Assembly: GCA_947479995.1 (NCBI GenBank)
Contig: CANKBT010000006.1
Span: 1-24,536 of the forward strand
Reading direction: 5' to 3'
Source of the DNA: Frankiaceae bacterium
Lineage (GTDB): Bacteria; Actinomycetota; Actinomycetes; Mycobacteriales; SCTD01
DNA length: 24,536 nt
Below, piece after piece: positions 7,712 through 15,287 of this stretch (position 1 is its first letter; each line of letters begins with the position of its first letter). The notes under the pieces were generated by a model. It saw only the letters and a list, made by a program, of their open reading frames with translations. It made no database searches and was not told the DNA's origin. A program made the translations under genes and the position numbers.

Positions 7712-8413
7712 TCAGGCGCCCCGCGCCGCGCTGTCGACGAGCGCCGCGGCGACCTCGCGCAGCTTGCGGTTGGACTGCTGCGACAGGCGGGTGAGCAGGG
7801 CGAAGGCGTCGTCCGGCGCGATCTGCTGCTGGGCGACGAGGACGCCCTTGGCCTGCTCGATGACGGCCCGGCTCACCAGGGCGTCGCGCATCTGCGCCGC
7901 CAGCTCCACCGAGCTGTAGTAGGCCGTGGCGGCCTGCACGGCCAGCGACGCGTGGGCCGCGAGCAGCTCGCCGGCGGCGACCTCCTCGGAGCCGAAGGCC
8001 GCGGGCTGGCGGCTGTAGAGGTTGAGCGCGCCGACCGTGCGGCCGTCCGCGGTCAGCGGCAGCGACAGCGCGCTGCGCGCCCCCTGGGCCGCCGCCCGCG
8101 GCCCGTAGGAGGGGAAGCGGCTGTCGTCGGTGAAGTCGCGCACGCGCTGGATCGAGCCCTCGCGCATGCAGTCGAGGCAGGGGCCCTCCTGCTCGGAGAA
8201 CTGCAGCTCGTCGAGCTCGCGCGACCACGCGTCGCTCGTGGCGGGCGCCTCGGGCCGGCCGGCCATGCGCATCGTCAGGCTGCAGGCGTCGCAGCCGGGC
8301 ACGACCTCGACGGCCACGAGCGTGACGCGCGTGAGCGCGGACGGCAGGTCGTCGGCGCCCAGCACGACGCCGGCCAGCTGCGCGAGCGCCAGCGCGGCGT
8401 CGGACGAGACCAC
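7712..8413 (-). CDS. GAF and ANTAR domain protein (predicted RNA-binding antiterminator/sensor)
   Basis: This 233-residue regulator has an N-terminal GAF sensor domain (about 8-165) and a C-terminal ANTAR domain (about 171-227). The ANTAR part carries the classic VSRAVIEQAKGVL segment (180-192) and a SNRKLREVA ending. ANTAR domains bind paired RNA hairpins and prevent transcription termination; GAF domains sense small ligands or redox state. The GAF domain has cysteines at 41, 44, 79 and 82, which could suit metal or redox sensing, but that is speculation. The GTG at 8413 follows GGAGG (8421-8425) by seven bases. The longer upstream reading frame runs into the tRNA gene and was rejected. Confidence 0.88.
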   Translation of the reverse strand: MVSSDAALALAQLAGVVLGADDLPSALTRVTLVAVEVVPGCDACSLTMRMAGRPEAPATSDAWSRELDELQFSEQEGPCLDCMREGSIQRVRDFTDDSRFPSYGPRAAAQGARSALSLPLTADGRTVGALNLYSRQPAAFGSEEVAAGELLAAHASLAVQAATAYYSSVELAAQMRDALVSRAVIEQAKGVLVAQQQIAPDDAFALLTRLSQQSNRKLREVAAALVDSAARGA

Positions 8414-8440
8414 GTCGCGCCCTCCAGGGGGTCGTGCGCG

Positions 8441-8454
8441 CCCGTGGGCACGGG
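8441..8454 (-). terminator. Small hairpin just after tRNA-Thr
   Basis: CCCGTG and CACGGG face each other eight bases beyond the tRNA CCA end and before the GAF-ANTAR ribosome binding site. It could limit read-through or serve tRNA 3' processing. The stem is short, so this is tentative. Confidence 0.25.
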
Positions 8455-8461
8455 TGCGGGG

Positions 8462-8537
8462 TGGAGCCGCCTGTCGGAATCGAACCGACGACAACCTCAT
8501 TACGAGTGAGGTGCTCTGCCGACTGAGCTAAGGCGGC
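8462..8537 (-). tRNA. tRNA-Thr (anticodon CGU)
   Basis: The minus strand folds as a full cloverleaf. The acceptor GCCGCCT pairs with AGGCGGC, with T as discriminator base. The D arm is GCTCAGTCGGCAGAGC. The anticodon stem CCTCA/TGAGG surrounds the loop CTCGTAA, giving anticodon CGT (8502-8504), which reads ACG. The T arm is GTCGGTTCGATTCCGAC. CCA is encoded (8462-8464). It follows holB on the same strand. Confidence 0.97.
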
Positions 8538-8561
8538 CTGGTGCGGGTGGTGCCGCGGAGC

Positions 8562-8567
8562 AGTCTA
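8562..8567 (-). promoter_or_regulatory. -10 box (TAGACT) of tRNA-Thr
   Basis: TAGACT on the minus strand lies between the holB stop and the tRNA. It would start transcription about 18 bases before the mature tRNA 5' end. The -35 region, which would fall inside the end of holB, is not a clear match. Confidence 0.45.
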
Positions 8568-8572
8568 GGGGG

Positions 8573-9760
8573 TCACGCGTCGCGCAGCGCGAGGGCGAGG
8601 GCCTCGACGGCGAGCAGGGGCGCGACGTTGGCGTCGACGGCCGCGCGGCAGGCCAGCACGGCGTCGAGGCGGCGCAGCGTCGCCTCCGCCGTGGTGGCGC
8701 GGGCGATGACCGCGGCCTGCTCGCCGAGGTCGCCGTGCACCAGGTCGCTGGCGGTGCCGAGCTGCACGACGAGCACGTCGCGGTAGAAGGCGGCCAGGTC
8801 GACGAGCGCCCGGTCGAGCGCGTCGCGGGAGGTGCGGGTGCCGCGCGACCGCTGCCGCTTCTCGAGCTCCTTGAGCGCGCCGGCGCCCCCGCGCACCGAG
8901 CCGGTGACGCCCTTGCCGGTGGCGCCGGCGCCGAGCGCGGTCTCCAGGGAGGAGCGCTCGACGGCGTCGCGCGCGCCGGTGCGGCGGTCGGACTCCTCCT
9001 TGGCGGCGTCGACGAGGTCCTTGGCGGCGGCGAGCGCGGTCGCCACGGTGCCGAGCGAGCGCGGCAGCGCCAGCACGTCGCGGCGCTCGCGGCGGGCCTC
9101 CTCGTCGGTGGCGAGCCGGCGCGCGCGGCCGACGTGGCCCTGGGAGGCGCGTGCGGCGAACGCCGCCATCGCCGGGTCGACGCCGTCGCGGCGCACGAGC
9201 ACCTCGGCCACCTCCGCCCCCGACGGCGTGACCAGGCCGACCAGCCGGCAGCGCGAGCGGATGGTCGGCAGCAGGTCCTCGCTCGACGGCGCGCAGATGA
9301 GCAGCACGCTGTGCTCCGGCGGCTCCTCCACGGTCTTGAGCACGGCGTTGTTGGCCTGCTCGGTCATGCGGTCGGCGTCCTCGATGAGGGTCACCTGCCA
9401 GCGCCCGCGCAGCGGCCGCCGCGAGGCCCGCGTGATGATCTCGCGCGCCTCCTCGACGCCGAGGGACAGGCCCTCGGGCACGACCTGCGCGACGTCCGGG
9501 TGGGTGCCGACGAGCACCTGGTGGCACGCCTCGCAGTGGCCGCAGCCGGCCGGGCCCGCGAGGTCGAGGCACTGCAGGGCGGCGGCGAAGGCGCGCGCCG
9601 CCAGCGACCGGCCGGAGCCGGGCGGGCCGGTGAACAGCCACGCGTGCGTCATCGCCCCGCGGGCCGTCGAGCCCTCGAGCACGGCGCGCGCGTCGGCCGC
9701 GGCCTCGCCGAGCTGCGCCACCGCCCGGCCCTGCCCGACCAGGTCCTCCCAGACGCTCAC
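8573..9760 (-). CDS. holB: DNA polymerase III subunit delta'
   Basis: This 395-residue AAA+ protein is part of the clamp loader that places the beta sliding clamp on DNA. The N-terminal AAA+ module has a P-loop GPPGSGRS at 45-52, with Arg in place of the catalytic Lys; delta' subunits are commonly ATPase-defective. Four cysteines at 64, 73, 76 and 79 form the zinc-binding insert. The segment IEDADRMTEQANNAVLKTVE and the IRSRC motif are typical of the delta'/DnaX family. The GTG at 9760 overlaps the tmk stop as GTGA, and this start also gives the family N-terminus (VWEDLVGQ). A charged, Gly/Arg-rich stretch lies in the C-terminal half. Confidence 0.93.
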   Translation of the reverse strand: MSVWEDLVGQGRAVAQLGEAAADARAVLEGSTARGAMTHAWLFTGPPGSGRSLAARAFAAALQCLDLAGPAGCGHCEACHQVLVGTHPDVAQVVPEGLSLGVEEAREIITRASRRPLRGRWQVTLIEDADRMTEQANNAVLKTVEEPPEHSVLLICAPSSEDLLPTIRSRCRLVGLVTPSGAEVAEVLVRRDGVDPAMAAFAARASQGHVGRARRLATDEEARRERRDVLALPRSLGTVATALAAAKDLVDAAKEESDRRTGARDAVERSSLETALGAGATGKGVTGSVRGGAGALKELEKRQRSRGTRTSRDALDRALVDLAAFYRDVLVVQLGTASDLVHGDLGEQAAVIARATTAEATLRRLDAVLACRAAVDANVAPLLAVEALALALRDA

Positions 9761-11775
9761 GCGGGCACCGCGGCCCGGGCGGCCGGCAGCAGCGGCAGCA
9801 GCCGGGCCCGCGCCTGCGCCGCCACCTCGTCGGGGGCGGTCGCGGCGTCGACGACGAGGTAGCGCTCGGGCGCGGCGGCGGCCAGGCCGAGGAAGCCCTC
9901 GCGCACGCGCTCGTGGAACGCGAGCGCCTCGCCCTCGATGCGGTCGGGGGCGCCGACGTCGCGCGCCCGGCGCAGGCCGACCGCCGGGTCGACGTCGAGC
10001 AGCAGCACCAGGTCGGGGCGCACGCCCTGCGTCGCCCACCGCGACAGGTCGGCGACCTCGGCGACGTCGAGCGCGCGGCCGGCCCCCTGGTAGGCCAGCG
10101 AGCTGTCGACGTAGCGGTCGGTGAGCACGACCGCGCCGCGGGCCAGCGCCGGGATGACGACGCGGTCGACGTGCTGCGCGCGGTCGGCGGCGTAGAGCAG
10201 CGCCTCCGCGCGCGGCGACAGGTCGCTGCGGGGGTCGAGCAGCAGCTCGCGCAGCCGCGCGCCGGTCGGCGTGGCGCCGGGCTCGCGCGTGACGACCACC
10301 TCGTGTCCGGCGGCCTCCAGCCAGTCGCGCAGCAGGGCGACCTGCGTCGACTTGCCGGCGCCCTCGCCGCCCTCGACGGCCACGAACAGCCCCGGGAACA
10401 CCGGCGGGCGCCGGCGCCGGTGCAGCAGCGCGTAGAGGTCGGTGCGCAGCGGCACGCCGGGCCGGTCGTCCATCTGCCGGTAGGACGCGACGCCGACGCC
10501 GACCGTGAGCAGCCCGCCGAGCAGGAGCACGACGGAGATGCCGTTGACCTGCAGCTCGACGCCGCCGAGCGGCACGGTGCGCAGGCCGATGGCGCCCGCG
10601 ACGGCCGGGGCGACGGCCAGGGTGAGCAGCAGCGTGAGGCGCATGAGCGACGTGACGAGCGCGAAGGTGCGGCCGCGCACCTCGTCGTCGACCTCGCCGC
10701 CGACGAGCGTCAGGCCCACGACGTACGCGATGCCGGCGGAGGCGCCGACGAGCACCACGGCGACCGCGGCGAAGGCCAGGTTGGGCACGACCGACAGCAG
10801 CACGAGGAAGGACCCGGCGGCGACGATCGACAGGCCGAACGCCCGGCGGCGCGACAGGTCGCCGAGCAGCCGCGGCCCGAGGCCGACGCCGGTGGCGATG
10901 CCGACGAAGACGGCGGCGAACAGCAGGCCGTAGGCGGAGTCGCCGCCGCGCAGCACCGACTCGGCGAAGGGGCGGCCGAGCGCGACGACGGCCCCGGCGG
11001 CGGCCAGGGTGCCCAGCATCCCGACGAGCAGCCCGCGCACCAGCTCGCTCGAGCGCGCGAAGCGCAGCCCCTCGCGGATGCTCGCCAGCACCGTCGGCTG
11101 GGGCGTGCCGTCGTCGGCGGGTGCGGCCGGCGCCCCCGCCGGGCGCACGTCGAGGCGGGAGACCTGGAAGGCGGCGAACAGGAACGTCGCCGCGTTGACG
11201 TACAGCGCCAGCTCGGCGACCGCGACCGGGAGCACGCCGCTGAGCAGGCCGAGGCCGGCGAAGACCAGCGCCGCCACCGGCGCGGTCGCGTAGGTCGCGA
11301 CGAGCGAGAGCTGGTTGGCCGACTCGAGGTCGCGGCGCGGCAGCAGGTTGGGGACCGAGGCCTCCTTGGCCGGGATCCAGAACAGGCTGAGGGCCTCGAC
11401 GACCAGCGAGGCGACCAGCAGGTAGGCCAGCGCCGGCCGGGGCTCGGCGACGGCGGCCACGAACGGGATCGAGCCGAAGAACAGCCCGCGCAGCACGTCG
11501 GTGAGCACCATGGTGCGGCGGCGGTCGAGCCGGTCGGCGAGGGCCCCGGCGAAGGGCCCGAGCACCGCGGCGGGCAGCACGCGCACGGCCAGCACGCCGG
11601 CGATGGCGAACGACTGCGCCGACAGCCCCTCGACGAGGGTCGCGGTCAGCGCCGTGATCGCCAGCAGGCCGAGCCAGTCGCCGAAGCTGGAGAGCACGAG
11701 CGCGACGTAGAGCTGGCGGAAGCGCGGCGAGCGCAGCGCGCCCGCCGGCCACCGCACCCCCTGACGCTCCCCCAC
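9757..11775 (-). CDS. tmk: Fusion of an MFS-type membrane transporter with thymidylate (dTMP) kinase
   Basis: This 672-residue protein joins two functions. Residues about 15-435 form an MFS-like membrane domain with around 12 hydrophobic helices and a loop motif AGALADRLDRRRTM (77-90). Residues about 460-672 are a complete dTMP kinase, which phosphorylates dTMP to dTDP. The kinase P-loop is GGEGAGKST (469-477). It is followed by REPGATPTGARLRELLLD, then DRYVDSSLAYQG and an Arg-containing lid region. The Tmk active site would face the cytosol at the membrane. Such fusions are known in Actinobacteria. No frameshift or internal stop separates the halves. The GTG at 11775 has a TACGCT box six bases upstream, predicting a leaderless mRNA. 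It lies 34 bases after topA and overlaps holB as GTGA. Confidence 0.93.
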   Translation of the reverse strand: MGERQGVRWPAGALRSPRFRQLYVALVLSSFGDWLGLLAITALTATLVEGLSAQSFAIAGVLAVRVLPAAVLGPFAGALADRLDRRRTMVLTDVLRGLFFGSIPFVAAVAEPRPALAYLLVASLVVEALSLFWIPAKEASVPNLLPRRDLESANQLSLVATYATAPVAALVFAGLGLLSGVLPVAVAELALYVNAATFLFAAFQVSRLDVRPAGAPAAPADDGTPQPTVLASIREGLRFARSSELVRGLLVGMLGTLAAAGAVVALGRPFAESVLRGGDSAYGLLFAAVFVGIATGVGLGPRLLGDLSRRRAFGLSIVAAGSFLVLLSVVPNLAFAAVAVVLVGASAGIAYVVGLTLVGGEVDDEVRGRTFALVTSLMRLTLLLTLAVAPAVAGAIGLRTVPLGGVELQVNGISVVLLLGGLLTVGVGVASYRQMDDRPGVPLRTDLYALLHRRRRPPVFPGLFVAVEGGEGAGKSTQVALLRDWLEAAGHEVVVTREPGATPTGARLRELLLDPRSDLSPRAEALLYAADRAQHVDRVVIPALARGAVVLTDRYVDSSLAYQGAGRALDVAEVADLSRWATQGVRPDLVLLLDVDPAVGLRRARDVGAPDRIEGEALAFHERVREGFLGLAAAAPERYLVVDAATAPDEVAAQARARLLPLLPAARAAVPA

Positions 11776-11781
11776 GGCCGC

Positions 11782-11787
11782 AGCGTA
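11782..11787 (-). promoter_or_regulatory. -10 box (TACGCT) giving a leaderless MFS-Tmk/holB mRNA
   Basis: TACGCT is followed by six bases and then the GTG at 11775. It sits in the 34-base gap after topA. No Shine-Dalgarno sequence precedes the GTG. Confidence 0.55.
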
Positions 11788-11809
11788 CGGGCGGGGGCGC
11801 AGGGGAGGG

Positions 11810-14590
11810 TCAGGCCCGCTTGCGCGGAGCGGCCTTCTTCGCCGCCTTCGCGGGCGCCTTCTTCGCGGGCGCCTTCCTGGCCGGCGCCTTCTTGGCCGCC
11901 TTCTTGGGCGCCGGGCCGCGCGCGCGGCGCTCGGCGAGCAGCTCGGCGGCCCGCTCGTCATCCAGCCCCTCGGGCGTGTCGCCCTTGCGCAGCGAGGCGT
12001 TGGTCTCGCCGTCGGTGACGTAGGGCCCGAAGCGGCCCTCCTTGACCACCATCGGCTGGCCGCTGACCGGGTCCGGGCCGAGCTCCTTGAGCGGCGGCTT
12101 GGGCGCGGCGGCGCGGCGGCCGTACTGCTTGGGCTGCGCCAGCAGGTGCAGCGCCTCCTCGAGCGAGATGGTGAGCAGCGCCTCCTCGCTCTCGACGCTG
12201 CGGCTCTCCTTGCCGCGCGAGACGTACGGGCCGTAGCGGCCGTTCTGCGCGGTCACCGGCTCGCCGTCGACCTCGCCGAGCACGCGCGGGAGCGTGAGCA
12301 GCGTGAGCGCCTGCTCGAGGGTGATCGTCTCGAGGTCCATGCTCGCGAACAGCGACCCCGTCGGGGGCTTGTCCTTGCTGCCCTCGGGCAGCGCCAGCGT
12401 GACGTACGGCCCGTAGCGGCCGGCCTTGGCGAGCACGTCGTAGCCGGTGGTCGGGTCCTGGCCCAGCACGCGGTCGCCGCTCGGGGCGTTGGCGAGCTCG
12501 ATCGCCCGCTCGACGGTGAGCTCGTCGGGCGCGATGTCCTCGGGCAGCGAGGCCCTGGGCGCGTCGGCGTCGCCGCCGACCGTCACGTAGGGCCCGTAGC
12601 GGCCGATGCGCACGGCCACCTCGGTGCCGGCGCGCTCCTGGCCCTCCGGCACCCGGCCGATCACGACGGTGTTGATGTCGCGGGCGTCGATCTCGTCGAG
12701 CCGCTCCGACACGAGCTTCTTGAGCCCGCCCTGGCGGGCCAGGCCCTCCTCCTTGCCCTCGTCGGAGCCGAAGTAGAAGCGCGTCAGCCAGCCCGTCGAG
12801 TCGCCCGAGCCGCCGGCGATGACGTCGAGGTCGTCCTCGAGGGAGGCGGTGAAGCCGTAGTCGACCAGCCGCGCGAAGTGCCGCTCGAGCAGCCCGATGA
12901 CGGCGAAGGCCAGCCACGTCGGGACGAGCGCGCTGCCCTTCTTCCAGACGTAGCCGCGGTCCTGGATCGTCGAGATGATCGAGGCGTACGTCGAGGGCCG
13001 GCCGATGCCGAGCTCCTCCAGGCGCTTGACCAGCGAGGCCTCGGTGTAGCGGGCCGGCGGGCTGGTCGTGTGGCCCTCGGGCGTGAGCGAGGTGACCTCG
13101 AGCGCGTCGCCGACGGCCACCGCCGGCAGCCGGCGGTCGGCCTGCGGCTTGTCGGGGACGTCCTCGTCGGTGCTCTCGACGTAGGCCCGCATGAAGCCGG
13201 GGAACGTGATGATCGTGCCGCTCGCCGAGAACTCCGCGTCGGTGCCGTCGGCGGTCTGCGCGCCGAGGCGCACGGTCGCGCTGGTGCCGCGGGCGTCGTG
13301 CATCTGCGAGGAGACGGTGCGCTGCCAGATGAGCTCGTAGAGGCGCAGCTCGTCGCCGCTCACCTCGCGCGCCAGCTGGCCCGGCGTGCGGAAGGCGTCG
13401 CCCGACGGGCGGATCGCCTCGTGCGCCTCCTGCGCGTTCTTGACCTTCTTGGCGTACGAGCGCGGGGCGTCCGGCACGTACTCCGGGCCGTAGAGCTCGC
13501 GCGCCGTCTGCCGGGCGGCGTTCAGCGCGGTCTCCGACAGGTTGGTGCTGTCGGTGCGCATGTAGGTGATGTGGCCGTTCTCGTACAGCCGCTGCGCGGT
13601 CTGCATCGTGCGCTGCGCGGAGAAGCGCAGCTTGCGGCCGGCCTCCTGCTGCAGCGTGCTCGTCATGAACGGCGGCGACGGCTTGCGCGTGTAGGGGCGC
13701 TCCTCGACCGAGCGCACCGCGAACGGCCGGTCGGCCAGCCGCTCGACCAGGCTCGTCACGCTCGCCTCGTCGAGCAGGGTCACCTCGACTCCGGCCCGGA
13801 CCGCGCCGGTGTCGGGGTCGAAGTCGCGGCCGGTGGCCAGGCGCGAGCCGTCGACCTGCACGAGCGTCGCGGTCAGCTCCTCGTCCGCCTTGGTGAAGAC
13901 CCCCTCCACGTCCCAGTACGTGCCGGTGCGGAAGGCCATGCGGGCGCGCTCGCGCTCGACGACGATGCGCGTCGCGACCGACTGCACGCGGCCCGCCGAC
14001 AGCTTCGGCATGACCTTCTTCCACAGCACGGGGCTGACCTCGTAGCCGTAGAGCCGGTCGAGCACGCGCCGCGTCTCCTGCGCGTCGACGAGGGCGTCGT
14101 CGAGCTCGCGGGGGTTGTCGACGGCCGCCTGGATCGCCGGCTTGGTGATCTCGTGGAAGACCATCCGGCGCACCGGCACCTTGGGCTTGAGGGTCTCCAG
14201 CAGGTGCCAGGCGATGGCCTCGCCCTCGCGGTCCTCGTCGGTGGCGAGGTAGAGCTCGGAGGCGTCCTTGAGCAGGGCCTTGAGCTTGGCGACCTGCTGC
14301 TTCTTGTCGGCGCTGACGACGTAGAGCGTCTCGAAGCCGTTGTCCACGTCGACGCCCAGCCGCGCCCACGCCTGGCCCTTGTGGCTGGCCGGCACGTCGG
14401 CGGCGTTGCGCGGCAGGTCGCGGATGTGGCCGATCGAGGACTCCACGACGTAGCCGTCGCCGAGGTAGCCGGCGATGGTCTTGGCCTTCGCCGGCGACTC
14501 GACGATCACCAGCCGGGTGCCGCCAGGGGCGGACGCCGGGCGGCGACCGCCCTTCTTCGGCGGCGCGGCGGGGGTGTCGGTCTCGGGCAC
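11810..14590 (-). CDS. topA: DNA topoisomerase I (type IA)
   Basis: This 926-residue enzyme relaxes negative supercoils through a transient 5'-phosphotyrosine link. The TOPRIM domain begins LVIVESPAKAKTIAGYLG (27-44) and has the acidic DEDREGE cluster (118-124). The catalytic tyrosine is Y343 in ITYMRTDST. Four C-terminal TopoI repeats carry GR(Y/F)GPYV at 663, 724, 784 and 852. The zinc fingers of the E. coli enzyme are absent. The last 39 residues are a Lys/Ala/Pro repeat tail, a feature of actinobacterial TopA thought to aid DNA binding and processivity. The GTG at 14590 follows GGAGA. Its promoter faces that of the HTH-MFS operon. Confidence 0.97.
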   Translation of the reverse strand: MPETDTPAAPPKKGGRRPASAPGGTRLVIVESPAKAKTIAGYLGDGYVVESSIGHIRDLPRNAADVPASHKGQAWARLGVDVDNGFETLYVVSADKKQQVAKLKALLKDASELYLATDEDREGEAIAWHLLETLKPKVPVRRMVFHEITKPAIQAAVDNPRELDDALVDAQETRRVLDRLYGYEVSPVLWKKVMPKLSAGRVQSVATRIVVERERARMAFRTGTYWDVEGVFTKADEELTATLVQVDGSRLATGRDFDPDTGAVRAGVEVTLLDEASVTSLVERLADRPFAVRSVEERPYTRKPSPPFMTSTLQQEAGRKLRFSAQRTMQTAQRLYENGHITYMRTDSTNLSETALNAARQTARELYGPEYVPDAPRSYAKKVKNAQEAHEAIRPSGDAFRTPGQLAREVSGDELRLYELIWQRTVSSQMHDARGTSATVRLGAQTADGTDAEFSASGTIITFPGFMRAYVESTDEDVPDKPQADRRLPAVAVGDALEVTSLTPEGHTTSPPARYTEASLVKRLEELGIGRPSTYASIISTIQDRGYVWKKGSALVPTWLAFAVIGLLERHFARLVDYGFTASLEDDLDVIAGGSGDSTGWLTRFYFGSDEGKEEGLARQGGLKKLVSERLDEIDARDINTVVIGRVPEGQERAGTEVAVRIGRYGPYVTVGGDADAPRASLPEDIAPDELTVERAIELANAPSGDRVLGQDPTTGYDVLAKAGRYGPYVTLALPEGSKDKPPTGSLFASMDLETITLEQALTLLTLPRVLGEVDGEPVTAQNGRYGPYVSRGKESRSVESEEALLTISLEEALHLLAQPKQYGRRAAAPKPPLKELGPDPVSGQPMVVKEGRFGPYVTDGETNASLRKGDTPEGLDDERAAELLAERRARGPAPKKAAKKAPARKAPAKKAPAKAAKKAAPRKRA

Positions 14591-14626
14591 GCTTCTCCAG
14601 CTCGTCGTCGCGGGGGGACGCTGCGC

Positions 14627-14632
14627 ACCGTA
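14627..14632 (-). promoter_or_regulatory. -10 box (TACGGT) of topA
   Basis: TACGGT on the minus strand would start transcription near 14620, leaving about a 30-base leader with GGAGA at 14594-14598 before the GTG. The -35 is not a clear match, so an activator or supercoiling sensitivity is possible. The divergent regulator's palindromic sites begin at 14655, near its -35 position. Confidence 0.5.
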
Positions 14633-14654
14633 CGTCCCTCGTGCAACCCGGTCG

Positions 14655-14686
14655 TGCAGAGGAGTCCTTGCAAAGACCTCTTTGCA
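14655..14686. promoter_or_regulatory. Palindromic operator (two adjoining sites) for the HTH-MFS operon
   Basis: TGCAAAGACCTCTTTGCA (14669-14686) is a perfect inverted repeat with 8-base arms and a two-base centre. An imperfect second copy, TGCAGAGGAGTCCTTGCA, lies at 14655-14672 and shares the TGCA between them. The sites cover the -35 and spacer of the promoter at 14668-14696. A repressor bound here would block RNA polymerase. Confidence 0.65.
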
Positions 14687-14696
14687 GTCCTACCGT
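14668..14696 (+). promoter_or_regulatory. Promoter of the HTH-MFS operon (leaderless)
   Basis: TTGCAA (14668-14673), a 17-base spacer and TACCGT (14691-14696) form a good sigma-70-type promoter. Six bases later comes the GTG at 14703, so the message should be leaderless. No Shine-Dalgarno sequence is present. Confidence 0.7.
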
Positions 14697-14702
14697 CGGC
14701 CC

Positions 14703-15287
14703 GTGAGCACCCAGCCCCCCGTCGGCTCCAAGGTCCGGGTCACCGACCCGCAGGCGCTGCGCGCGCTGTCGCACCCGCTGCGGCTTCGCCTGCTCGGCCT
14801 GCTCCGGCTCGAGGGCGCCTCGACCGCCACCCGGCTCGGCGAGCGCGTCGGCGAGAGCAGCGGGGCCACCAGCTACCACCTGCGCGAGCTGGCGCGGTGG
14901 GGCTTCGTCGAGGAGGACGCCGGGCGAGGCACCGGCCGCGAGCGCTGGTGGCGCGCCGCGCACCGCAGCACCTCGTGGGACGCCGGCGACTTCGGCGACG
15001 CCCGCGACGTCACCGACGCCCTGCAGGCGCAGGTCGTCGGACTGCGGCAGCGCGTCTACTCGGCCTACCTCGCGCAGCGCGACGCGGTGCCCGCGGAGTT
15101 CGCCGACGCCGGCAGCCTCAACGACACGGCCGTCGTGCTGCGGCCCGAGCAGGCCCGCGCGATGGCGCGCGAGGTCGCCGCGGTGCTCGACCGCTGGCAG
15201 GCGGCGTCGCTGCCGCCCGGCACCCCCGGCACGGCGCTCGTCGCCGCCTTCGGCGACGTGATGCCGCTCGTGGACTACCCGCTGTGA
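14703..15287 (+). CDS. ArsR-like winged helix-turn-helix transcriptional regulator
   Basis: This 194-residue regulator has a winged-helix domain at about residues 15-80. ALRALSHPLRLRLLGLLRLE matches the ArsR first helices, and SGATSYHLRELARWGFVE is the recognition helix and wing start. No CxC metal site is present, so it is unlikely to be a classical metal sensor. The C-terminal half (about 90-194) is mostly helical and could bind a ligand or mediate dimerisation. It overlaps the downstream MFS gene as GTGA, so it most likely represses its own operon through the palindrome at its promoter and is released by the transporter's substrate. The GTG start is set by the promoter spacing. Confidence 0.85.
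   Translation: MSTQPPVGSKVRVTDPQALRALSHPLRLRLLGLLRLEGASTATRLGERVGESSGATSYHLRELARWGFVEEDAGRGTGRERWWRAAHRSTSWDAGDFGDARDVTDALQAQVVGLRQRVYSAYLAQRDAVPAEFADAGSLNDTAVVLRPEQARAMAREVAAVLDRWQAASLPPGTPGTALVAAFGDVMPLVDYPL

Noticed and set aside
8414..8500. GAF-ANTAR protein starting at 8500
   Set aside because: That frame runs through the tRNA-Thr 3' half; the GTG at 8413 with GGAGG is the sensible start.
11820..11910. Short tandem DNA repeats (GCCTTCTT/GGGCGCC units) considered as a CRISPR or intergenic repeat array
   Set aside because: They encode the Lys/Ala/Pro tail of TopA and have no spacer structure.
9913..12018. A 701-codon plus-strand frame opposite MFS-Tmk
   Set aside because: It shows the same compositional bias, has no domain signal and is antisense to an intact fusion gene.
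12146..15283. A long in-frame extension upstream of the MFS transporter across topA
   Set aside because: The extension is antisense to topA. The real start is the GTG at 15284 that overlaps the regulator's stop.
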